Shown here piece by piece: positions 31,348 through 40,460 of a DNA stretch of 64,000 bases. The stretch is from Tritrichomonas musculus (taxonomy: Eukaryota; Parabasalia; Tritrichomonadida; Tritrichomonadidae). Where the stretch lies: the NCBI GenBank assembly GCA_039105265.1, contig JAPFFF010000013.1, positions 2,418,001-2,482,000 on the forward strand, read 5' to 3'. Both the position numbers and the translations under genes were made by a program. The notes under the pieces were generated by a model. The model made no database searches and was not told the origin of the DNA. It saw only the letters and a program-made list of their open reading frames with translations. Within the stretch, counting starts at the first letter, position 1; every line of letters starts with the position of its first letter.

Positions 31348-32361
31348 TTAATTGGTAAAGATAAGAGCTAAAGCTCCTGAAGGCTTTCCATGCCTAGCAA
31401 CAGAAATTGATGTGTAATTTGGAAGACTATGTTCCTTTAAGAAGTCAACACCTTTTTGGATACCATGTTTGATTTGTTCATGTCCAATTCCTTCACCGAA
31501 GTAAACAACAGCTGTTTCGCCTCTTGAAATTACATATACTTTTCCGGCTTCCAATTTGTCTCTTGTGGCATTGGATCCTTCAGCAATAAGATTGAATTTA
31601 CCTCCTTCGACTTGATAAATCTTTCTAACATTAGAAGCTTCAAATTCAGCATCAGCTCCACCAGTTGCTGCACTTTTAATTGGTACTTCGCCACCAAGCG
31701 CCTCCCAGAATTCTGGGCTTGTTTCGCCATCATCTAATCTTACATAATCATGCTTAGGGAAAATTGATCTGAATCCTGAGAAACATGTTGCAGCTTTGTT
31801 TTTCTCCATATAGTTTGCACTTGCTCCAATCCAAAGGTAGAGTACTTTTGCAGTAACTAATATGAAAGCATCACCTTGGTTTAATGATTCACCTGATGCT
31901 TTAACTTGTTGTAGAACTGGGCGTTTCTTTCCTTTGATATGGAAGAGCATTGTGTGTGGTTCTGTTCCTGTTGGCTTTCGGAATCCTGATTCAATTCCAC
32001 CATCAAGATATCTAATACCTCCGTATTTATCAAATAAATCCAAAAATTCATTGCTTTCGTGTCCTTGGACTTCACGATGCTGAGTTGGCTCTCCTTGGTA
32101 TCGATCATCAAGTTCGACTGTCTTGATAGCAGCTGTGCCTTGCTCATCTTGTGTTGATTCTGCACCCAGCCAGAAATAGATATCACGTTCGATACGATCT
32201 GTGTTTGGAACTTTGACTGCATTTAAAACAATGTATGCATCTCCACTATAGAAAACGCCAATTTCTTTCCATGGGACAATGTTAAACTTTTCAATTCGGA
32301 AAACATTGAATGTTTCTGTCTCTGGAAGATCCAAGAAAGCTTGATCAATTGCCAATGACAT
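31348..32361 (-). CDS. Severin/fragmin-type gelsolin family actin-severing protein
   Basis: 337 residues with three gelsolin-like repeats, the size of severin/fragmin. Landmarks: FNVFRIEKFNIVPW (G1 start), FYSGDAYIVL, IYFWLGAESTQDEQGTAAIK (the classic WLG..ST.DE..TAA block), LDLFDKYGGIRYLDGGIESGF, a second repeat with LFHIKGKKRPVL and GDAFILV, and a third starting IYQVEGGKFNLIAEG. Such proteins sever and cap actin filaments in a calcium-dependent way in the cytoplasm. I chose the Met at 32,361 because it aligns with family starts and an Inr-like TCATTTTTT lies 12-21 nt upstream. A 50-residue hydrophobic upstream extension of the frame is probably untranslated. A 3' fragment of this gene is duplicated at 4761-5085. 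Confidence 0.92.
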   Translation of the reverse strand: MSLAIDQAFLDLPETETFNVFRIEKFNIVPWKEIGVFYSGDAYIVLNAVKVPNTDRIERDIYFWLGAESTQDEQGTAAIKTVELDDRYQGEPTQHREVQGHESNEFLDLFDKYGGIRYLDGGIESGFRKPTGTEPHTMLFHIKGKKRPVLQQVKASGESLNQGDAFILVTAKVLYLWIGASANYMEKNKAATCFSGFRSIFPKHDYVRLDDGETSPEFWEALGGEVPIKSAATGGADAEFEASNVRKIYQVEGGKFNLIAEGSNATRDKLEAGKVYVISRGETAVVYFGEGIGHEQIKHGIQKGVDFLKEHSLPNYTSISVARHGKPSGALALIFTN

Positions 32362-32373
32362 ATCGAAATAAAT

Positions 32374-32382
32374 AAAAAATGA
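32374..32382 (-). promoter_or_regulatory. Inr-like element of the severin gene
   Basis: TCATTTTTT on the minus strand shortly before the chosen ATG. It supports the shorter protein start. Confidence 0.45.
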
Positions 32383-32511
32383 TAGTTTTGCAATATAGAA
32401 AATTGAGAGATAATCTGAAAAAAAAATTGAAAGAACGCATAGAAATTTGAGAGAAAGTGATTGTTGAATGTGATATAACCAAATTAGAGTTATTGATATG
32501 AGATTTACCAT

Positions 32512-33310
32512 TTTAAGAAATTAAAATTTTGAATTTATATAGAATATACAATGTATTTTATGAAAATAAATAGAGCTTCATGAACCCTTTTCCTGTACAA
32601 TATTTTTTTAAGTAAAAACTAATTTTCCAAATTTATATTTTTATATATTTTTTAATTTCCAATGTTTAGTTCTAAAGAACCAAAATTTCTATTATTTTTT
32701 TTTAAGATGCGATGATAAACTTATATTAAAAAAAATTATAATTTTGTATTTTCAATAATCCGATGATTTATTTTTCTCTCAATATTCAAATAATTTTTTA
32801 TTCTTTCAATTTTGAGATAAAGATAAATATTTGTTATCAGTTTTTAATTGCATTGTACTATTATTAAAAATAAAAATATTTTTGTCATTTGGCTATATTG
32901 TATAAATATTTTTGTAAATAAATCAATAATTATTATATTAAAGTAAGTAAGCATGCTTTATAAATAGAAAAACCCCAATATTCATTATTATTATAGAATA
33001 TATAATCATTCCTATCAATAATCAAAGATGATTTTTTGAATTATTGATTTTTATTTCGATATAAAACTAGGATTTTCATTTAAAATGAAAAAATATACCA
33101 AAAATTTATTGACACAAAATTAGAAAATCAATATGATCCAACGATAAATGCTATTAAAAACCACATTAAATGTTTATTAATTGCCTCATTAAGTTAACCT
33201 CATATAATTATTATATAAGATTTATATTAATATACAGGTTCATACCGGTAACGATATAGAAGTACCAGAAAATACCTGATCATAAACCTGTGGTAATGTG
33301 TTTTTGCCCG

Positions 33311-33342
<32 letters not shown>

Positions 33343-33938
33343 ACCTGAACTTAATCTCTACGGTATCGGGTAAAGGTCATGATAAGAATGAATGCTTTGA
33401 TGTAATTTTATAACCATATATTGCATTTCATATCATTATTTTTAATAAAATTGTAACGAACTCACATTTTGAAATAAATAGAGTTTTTATAAGCATTTGT
33501 TTATGTATTTAATCGAAATGATGATAGTTATCATCATGGAAATCATCATGAAACGGATCATCTTCCATGTCCAGTCCATGATGAACATTGTTGTATGTTA
33601 TGAAATTAAAATTCTTTTTCTCAATCTCTTTTTTTTTAATATTGAGTATATATGTGAATATTGCACTATCTAACTATAAAAAAGAATTGTAGATTCAATG
33701 GGATAAGTCTATTTAATATACTATATGAATTTTGAATGGATTCAATTGGCATTCAATTTTTTGAATGATTCTTCACAAATCATAAAAACGTTTTTATGAT
33801 TTCATTAAGAGCTTGCCCACAGCTCCATGTTGTCATTATTATATAAAAACCTATAAAATTGAAAATGTAAAACAATTACCGATTTTAAATAACCCGAATA
33901 ATATAAATAATATGATTAAAAACTATTATTATCAGTTA
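32512..33938. other. Long AT-rich intergenic region
   Basis: No gene seen. A more complex island at about 33,236-33,375 holds GGTTCATACCGGTAACG, a T tract of about 24 bases (33,309-33,333) and CTACGGTATCGGGTAAAGG. Its nature is unknown. A CATCAT-rich stretch follows at about 33,520-33,560. Confidence 0.4.
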
Positions 33939-34454
33939 TTAAATTTCAACATAATTGCATAAAGGTGATATTTTATCGTCAGGAGGCGCGCAATTGATAG
34001 GTTCGAGGTACAACTTGTTCTCGACGGTTTTAATAGAATCATCAAAACGAACTGACGTTTTCTTTCTAATTACATCATTTTCTTGGTTAACTAAATCAGG
34101 AGACCATGAAATGTCAGCACAGCAAGACTTTCGATGACGAGCCCGTGAATTAATTTTCTTTTGTTTTATGGGATCGAGCGAATCCAGTGGTTGCATATTT
34201 GGTACTGATAATGACGTCTTGATTGAGTAGGAAGAGCAATTGTTTTCTTGACTCATATTTAATATTGGTTGAGATTTATTGGCAGGACGAATTATGTCAG
34301 GATTAGTTGATTTTTTGGTTGGAGAAAAAATAATGGAAGAATGACTAACCGAAAGGCATGGTTTTCTTGCTCGAGGTTGAACAATTGGTCCAGATTTGCT
34401 TTTATCATCATTGTATTTCTTGCGAAGTGGTACAGCTTTGATGTTATTGAGCAT
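33939..34454 (-). CDS. Hypothetical basic, disordered protein with a possible PP1-docking motif
   Basis: 171 residues, rich in Ser, Lys, Pro and Asn, with no predicted fold or membrane segment. Features: Ser/Thr-Pro sites (FSPTKK, SWSPD), basic stretches (RKKYNDDKSK, RARHRKS) and KKTSVRFDD near residue 133, which fits the RVxF-type docking motif for protein phosphatase 1. It starts at an ATG and ends with a plausible tail. Codon use is more balanced than in surrounding intergenic DNA, which supports a real gene. I do not recognise the family, and a regulatory scaffold is only a guess. Confidence 0.6.
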   Translation of the reverse strand: MLNNIKAVPLRKKYNDDKSKSGPIVQPRARKPCLSVSHSSIIFSPTKKSTNPDIIRPANKSQPILNMSQENNCSSYSIKTSLSVPNMQPLDSLDPIKQKKINSRARHRKSCCADISWSPDLVNQENDVIRKKTSVRFDDSIKTVENKLYLEPINCAPPDDKISPLCNYVEI

Positions 34455-35719
34455 AATATTTAATACTTATCTACTTTTGAAAATTTTTCAATTGAAAAAT
34501 TAAAATTATTATTGAAAAAAAATATTCAAAAAATTATTTATATATTTCAAATTTTTGAATACTGCTATTTAAAATTTTATCCGAAGTCTTTTCAAATTTT
34601 TAATATTTTCACAACTAACCGTAAACGTTGTATCAATTTTTTTATTTTTGAAAGGAATCTAACCATTTTACTAATGGTTGATAATAATTCTATTCTAAAT
34701 TGATTTTATTCCATTTTTTATGCTTTAATATAAAAATTTCAAATATCATTATTAAAAATTGTCAAATCTTATTAATTGATTGGAAAAAATGTCATTTTTA
34801 TATAGACAAACGCTAAAAATATCAGATTAGAAGTATAATTGTATTTTTATGATTGCAATTTTTAGTCGATCAGTTTAATTTTCAAAAATCATCGTTTATT
34901 TATAATTTGAAAAAAATTACCAATCTTTATAAATAATATATTTTATATTATATTAACAGTTATAGAATCATATTCTCCTCAAAAATTGAAGCGTTTGTAT
35001 AGTTTCCAATAGTTATTGAGTTTTTTTGTTTGTTTCTGCAGTTTTCTAGTTAAATATTTTATAATATTTTGTGAGATAATGGCGAAAATTGTATTAAAAT
35101 TTAGAAAAAAAAGGAGAAATTATTCACAATAGCAATTATATTTATGAGATAGTTTTTCAAAAAGAATGGAGCAAAAAGTTATGTTTATGATTGCTGTTCT
35201 TTTTCGAAATCAATTGGCAATGAGCCAATTTTGTCAATTTTTTTTAAAATTAAATCGGATTAGCAATAAAAGCAGTGCCAAAGATATTTAGCTTAGCTAG
35301 ATGCATGTAAAAATATAATTTTAGAAACTTTTTATGGTTATATTTCTACTTTCCTAAATAAAAAAGAAAAAAAAGATATTGGTTCAAAATCTAAATAATT
35401 TTAAAATCTTTTTCTGGTAAATTAATTTATCAAGATCAAGAATAATGTTAAAAATTGTGTTATGCAAAATTATTTATCTATAAAAATTGATAAGAATTGA
35501 GTAAAAAGATTGGTCTAATTGATATGGTTTTTGACCAATCATGCTACAATTTTTGAAAAGGAAGAAATTGATTTTTATGAATTTTTTTATCTTTATTGAA
35601 TATTTTCAATACATTTTCATTTTTTGATAAATTATTTTGATTTGAGTTGATTATATTCTCAAATAAATATAATTGCAATTTCGTGATGAAAATAAGTAAT
35701 AAATATGAAATAACAAATT
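34455..35719. other. AT-rich intergenic region between divergent genes
   Basis: Nothing recognised apart from the promoter-proximal Inr of the next gene. A short frame at 34,512-34,703 has the composition of random AT-rich DNA. Confidence 0.45.
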
Positions 35720-35728
35720 TCATTTTTA
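35720..35728 (+). promoter_or_regulatory. Inr-like element of the acyltransferase gene
   Basis: TCATTTTTA, 17 nt before the ATG at 35,746, matching the trichomonad initiator. Confidence 0.45.
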
Positions 35729-35745
35729 TATTAACACTTCAATAA

Positions 35746-37044
35746 ATGTTATCACCATCTTTCAAAGTGTTTTCCAGACCATTGGCAGATCACGAAATTC
35801 ATTTTGTTAATCAAATTAATAATTGCTTCATACAGTTTGCACTTGAAGTTGAAAATCCACAAGAATTACCGTCTATATTAGAGAAAATTAAAAATGCCAC
35901 TGCTGGACTTTATATTAAATCGGATGGGTATAGACTTTATGATAATATGAAGAACCAAGAAACAGTAACTGTCCATCATATTCCAAAAGAAATACAAACA
36001 TTATCTGATTGTTGCGATTGGATTTATAATACATTCACTCCAAGTTATGATAATTCATTAGCATCAATTGCAGCTGACGAGAGAAGGATTGTAGTTAATT
36101 CAAACCACTCAATATCAGATGGTGGTTATTTTGCTACTCTTCTTCAAAATATTCAAGATCCATCTTTAGATCATTTGTTCAAAAATAAAGCACCAATGCC
36201 AAGAGACCTTCGAAGTGACCTATTAAAAGATGAATTTGATGAATTTATTAGAAATAAAGAACATTATATGAATAATTGGCCATCATTTCAGAGAAGCGAT
36301 TTGACATATCTTAATACTCAAGAAGTAGTAGATTTACCAGATTCTTATAATTTACTTCCTCAGAGATTTCGAGCAACAATCAAATGTTCAGAGCTTTCTC
36401 CCTATATTTACAACAAAGAGACAGGAAAAGTTAAAAATATGACAGACATTTTATGGACTGGATTATGTATGGCGGTTAACGCCAAAAACGGTCAATTTGG
36501 ACCAATTGGAGTTGGAAGTTGTATGGATTTCAGAAGGCTCGTTCCAAAAGAAAGAGTTGATAATTCATTCGGAAATGCTTTCACAAACTTTACTATATGC
36601 GTTCAAAATGCTAATCCACGAATGACGATTGGCGAGATATGTTCCACTTTTAGAAGAAATTTCAACCTGATCAAAGCAAATGATTGGTTCTACAAAGAAT
36701 ATCTGTTCCCTCTTGAATACAAGAGAGAAAATTTAGCAATTTCTCACGTCTCAAATGTTGGTCCAATGAAAATTAAATCACCATTCAAAGACTTCTATTT
36801 GCAGTGTACTACAAAAGAGCAAGGATTACGCCCATACTTGCAAGTTACAAGTTATTCAAAAGCAAAAGAAGAAACAGACATGAATGATTTGGTATTGCAT
36901 ATGAGATTTTCAAATTCAGTAATGAGCAGGAAAAATGCTAGTGATATATTTGAAACATATGTATACTTTTTAAAGAATGTAAATCCATCAATGAAGTCAG
37001 GTGATGTTTTAGATGAATTGATTCATTTCCAGAATTCTCTATAA
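35746..37044 (+). CDS. Condensation-domain / alcohol-acetyltransferase-like acyltransferase
   Basis: 432 residues. NHSISDGGYF at 120-129 is the HxxxDG catalytic motif (His121, Asp125, Gly126) of the CoA-dependent acyltransferase superfamily (chloramphenicol acetyltransferase, NRPS condensation domains, yeast alcohol acetyltransferases). The length is that of a single stand-alone domain. The second half has the expected lid/bridge region, including GVGSCMDFRRLVP, reminiscent of the DFR-like motif, and SNVGPM. There is no carrier domain or other NRPS part, so a small-molecule acyl transfer is likelier than peptide synthesis. The substrate is unknown. Start supported by the Inr. No signal peptide is evident. 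Confidence 0.75.
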   Translation: MLSPSFKVFSRPLADHEIHFVNQINNCFIQFALEVENPQELPSILEKIKNATAGLYIKSDGYRLYDNMKNQETVTVHHIPKEIQTLSDCCDWIYNTFTPSYDNSLASIAADERRIVVNSNHSISDGGYFATLLQNIQDPSLDHLFKNKAPMPRDLRSDLLKDEFDEFIRNKEHYMNNWPSFQRSDLTYLNTQEVVDLPDSYNLLPQRFRATIKCSELSPYIYNKETGKVKNMTDILWTGLCMAVNAKNGQFGPIGVGSCMDFRRLVPKERVDNSFGNAFTNFTICVQNANPRMTIGEICSTFRRNFNLIKANDWFYKEYLFPLEYKRENLAISHVSNVGPMKIKSPFKDFYLQCTTKEQGLRPYLQVTSYSKAKEETDMNDLVLHMRFSNSVMSRKNASDIFETYVYFLKNVNPSMKSGDVLDELIHFQNSL

Positions 37045-37245
37045 TGGAAATATGTATTTTATATAGAAATAAAAATATTTTTTTCAGATTTTAAAACTTT
37101 TTGTTTAAGGGTGAAGTATGAACATTTTTTTGAGCTTAAAAGTAAATAAAAATATTATTTTTAGATATATATAGATATAAAATTGTTTTTATAATATAAA
37201 TATAGGTTATAATAAAGAAATATTTTATATTTATAAAGATAATAG

Positions 37246-37982
37246 TAGAAGGGGCGAAGCTCCTGATTTTCAATATGATTCATTTTATATTTTTATATCA
37301 TTATATTTATTTGCTGTTAAGATTATTTTTCCAAATTATATTCATTTTTATATGGTGAAAAAAAAGATATAGGTATTTTTATTTTTATAAAAATCATTGA
37401 ATTGTTAATCGTGTAAGTAAATATTGACCATATTTTAAACGGTTTAATTTTTTTAAAATTTTATGATTATTTTATAAAATTTCCCAACTTTTTGAATTCA
37501 TTGAATTTTTTTCTTTTAATTTTTATTCGTTGTTTTTTGGATATATACTTAAAATTTAAAGATAATTCTTTTTGTATTTTAAATAATCTCGATTATTGAT
37601 TAAATATTTAATATTATTTGTTCTAAAAAAGCCAAATATTATGAAATAATTTTGATATCAAAAGATTGGCCATATAAATTGGCATACAATTTTATATCTT
37701 ACATTAATAAATGTATTTTTATTTATTTTTATTGCGTTTTATAACATCGTATTGAAGTTCACATAGAAAATTATGTTTTTTACTTTCTGAGCAAAAAGAA
37801 GTTTTTCATTCAATTTTTTTGATTTAAAATAGCATTATCTTGAATTTTTTACACATTAATGCTTATAACATTTGTTCAAATATATTTTATAAAATGTATT
37901 CATTATAAATAAATAATTAATATTGCAATATAACTATCATAAAATGAAAAAGGTTAACGGTCGAAGAGCTTCGCCCCTTCTA
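37246..37982. mobile_element. MITE with 17-bp terminal inverted repeats and 6-bp target duplication
   Basis: TAGAAGGGGCGAAGCTC at 37,246-37,262 is perfectly inverted at 37,966-37,982 (GAGCTTCGCCCCTTCTA). TAATAG flanks both sides directly (37,240-37,245 and 37,983-37,988), a clean 6-bp target site duplication. The 737-bp interior is AT-rich with no open frame. This is a non-autonomous DNA transposon inserted just downstream of the acyltransferase gene. The perfect ends suggest it is fairly young. The superfamily cannot be assigned from the ends alone. Confidence 0.85.
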
Positions 37983-38166
37983 TAATAGTATTTATAAATT
38001 GAATGATTATTTGAGTTTTCAATTATGTAAAAAAAGTCATTGTATTAACAATAAATTCTTCTTGATGAATTTAAAATATAACACTTTTATTAGTCCATGA
38101 ATTCTTATAATTAGCATGCATTTTTTGTAAATATATGTAATCAGTTTTGATGTTCACCAAAAAATT

Positions 38167-38457
38167 TTGTTTTTCAATATTCTTAAATCAAGAACAGGCA
38201 GAGATTCATCTTTAACGTCAGGGAATAATATGATTGGATCATACTGTCTCAAACGCATTGCTGATCAGCTCCAAGAAAATTTTGGGAATCAATTGATTTC
38301 GATCTGTCACAATGGTGATAACAAGTCCCCAAAAATATATCATAAAGCTGGACGGCAAGTTTATCATCATCGTGATGGAGGTCATGGGTTAAACAGCATT
38401 AAAAATGCTTTTAAAAAGTTGAAAAGTGATTTTTATACTATATTTGGGAAAAGGTAG
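38167..38457 (+). pseudogene. Fragment of a DDE-type transposase
   Basis: An open stretch of 96 codons starting at TTG. The order SLTSGNNMIGSYCLKRIAD..., ISICHNGDNKSPKIY and HRDGGHGLNSIKNAFKKL resembles the core of DDE transposases: an acidic hDxDxk-type block, then a D/H block followed by a basic helix. No ATG, short, and followed by broken frames, so it is a relic. It lies close to the MITE, but nothing shows that it once mobilised it. The superfamily is not assignable by eye. Confidence 0.45.
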
Positions 38458-39012
38458 TATGGTTCATTGGTTTAGAGAATTTTCCGATATGATTGATATT
38501 TATTTGCAAAAGTAGGCGATCGTGATCTAAATCCTTAGAGCACTCTTGGAAAATGTATCAAATCATTTAATTGGAGATCACTCAAAATGTTGTCATTTCC
38601 AAAGGTCTGCCAGGCAGACCTCGCTCAACTCATTGTTCACCAAACGATTTCGAAATCTGGAAAAAAGGCATTGAAATACCATTTTATTAAGATACCCTGG
38701 TATTTTTTTTAGATGAATTAATAAGTGTGCAGTAAGAATACTTCTTTTACGATTTAAAATAGAATAGTTTTATGTAAAATATATAATAAACTTGATTCAA
38801 TTTATTCAAATAAACAAATATGGCTTAAAACGTCAGTGTTATGAACAATTGGGAATATATCTGGTAAATTAAAAAGAATTTGGGACTATCCAACAACAGA
38901 CTTGAACAAAGTCCTGAACTTTAGGAATCTGGGCATAAAAGCCTATGATGATAAATATATAGAAACAGTTAAAGCTCAAGTTTCCAAAGATTTTTTCAAA
39001 ATACCAAAATCT

Positions 39013-39054
<42 letters not shown>

Positions 39055-40436
39055 CATAATCATCATTTATCCTCTAAGAAATAGTTAGTAAAAGAATTCC
39101 AAATTTATTATGCTGTTGATTGGCTTTTCTTTGTATAAAAAAGAATCTTTAAGATGACAAATTCAGTTTAAGTATATCAAGAAAAGATTTTTCAATCTTT
39201 AAATATATTTTAATCATAGATTTCCAAAAAAATTTCCATTATTTAGATTGAAATGGGTAGATTCGAGTGAATTATTGGTGCAGAGTGTACAATTATCTTT
39301 AATTGAATTAGAGATTCTTATAAAGCTCAATCTTGGTTTGATCACCTTTTATTTCCCTGTCTTGGAGATCAGAAAATGATTGTAATGTATTATCATTTGT
39401 TGGATCCAGTAGATTATTTTGACTATATTTGATGAATTAATTGATAGCATTTAATTCTTGTGTTATCCTTCAATTTACTCTAGGAGGTACAACCTTTTTT
39501 AAGTTCATTAGTCTAGTGCCTTTCCCAACTTTTTTGAAGATCTTTAGCTTTTGAAAGCATGTTTTGAATAAAAGTTCATATATCTTTGAGATGATATTTT
39601 ATGTTTATGATTGTTTGTAACATCGAGAATTAGCTCGCCTTCACATGTTTCAATTAAACTTTCAAAATTTGAATTTCTTTCTCTTTCTGGGTGTTTAATC
39701 CATGTTCTAATAAAATCGCATATAAATGAGTAGTCTATTGCATTTGGTAGTTGTTTTTGTAAACTCAAATAATGGCAAAAATGGTTAAATGGTTCAGAAA
39801 ATAACTCTGGGGGTTAAAAATGACAAAAATTGATATATTAGAAAGATCAGATTCTATTATTATGATATAATATTCTTAATCATCTAAAGAAGCAATATCT
39901 ATGCTATTTTCTGATTCCATATATAAAATGATTTTTAATAAACCGTATGATCTGAAAAAGAAATGTTATATAAAAAAAATTGGACAAAAAACGGAAGTAG
40001 AGAAATCTATCAAGATTTTTGAGAGAATGGGCCAACAAAAATTAATTTTTTTTTTTTTAAAATACGAAAATATCATAATAAAAGTTCTAAATTAATATTT
40101 TATTTTTATTAAATATTTTATTTTATTCTGGTAATTTTTAGAAGATATAGTTAAATTTATGTAAATAACATTACATTCAAATATTTCAATAAATTAATTC
40201 AAAATTTGAATATCAAAAATATAATTAGACGATGAGTTTTAATTCAAAAGAGAAACTATAATAAAAAAAATTTATCATTTATATTTTACTTAGTAATTTT
40301 GACATATAGATTTATATATGAATTTAATAAAATATAATATAAATATAAAATAAAATCCAGTATAAACGCATTTTTATATGAACTCATTTTGAATTTATAG
40401 TCAAAAAAAAGATAATTGAATTTTTTTAAAATTTTA
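38458..40436. other. Degenerate region, probably transposon debris
   Basis: Contains a 19-bp near-perfect palindrome AGGTCTGCCAGGCAGACCT at 38,606-38,624 and an A tract of about 33 bases at about 39,020-39,053. It also has fragments of coding-like frames: (-) 39,544-39,768 with IRTWIKHPERERNSNFESL, whose coding-like frame extends without an ATG to about 39,800, and (+) 39,901-40,095. None starts or ends like a real gene, and I recognise no family. Confidence 0.4.
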
Positions 40437-40445
40437 TCATAAAAA
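40437..40445 (+). promoter_or_regulatory. Possible Inr of the vWA-E2-U-box gene
   Basis: TCATAAAAA, 16 nt before the ATG, fits TCA-Y-A only loosely. Confidence 0.3.
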
Positions 40446-40460
40446 GTTTCCTTATTTTAA

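Noticed and set aside
32362-32511. 50-residue hydrophobic N-terminal extension of severin (possible signal peptide)
   Set aside because: The Inr lies inside this stretch just before the second Met, and family members are cytosolic and start there.
38902-39084. Lys-rich frame ending in poly-Lys
   Set aside because: Produced by a long A tract in degenerate DNA. No start context or homology.
39544-39768. Possible gene on the minus strand
   Set aside because: Opens at TTG and belongs to a broken frame in transposon debris. No family recognised.
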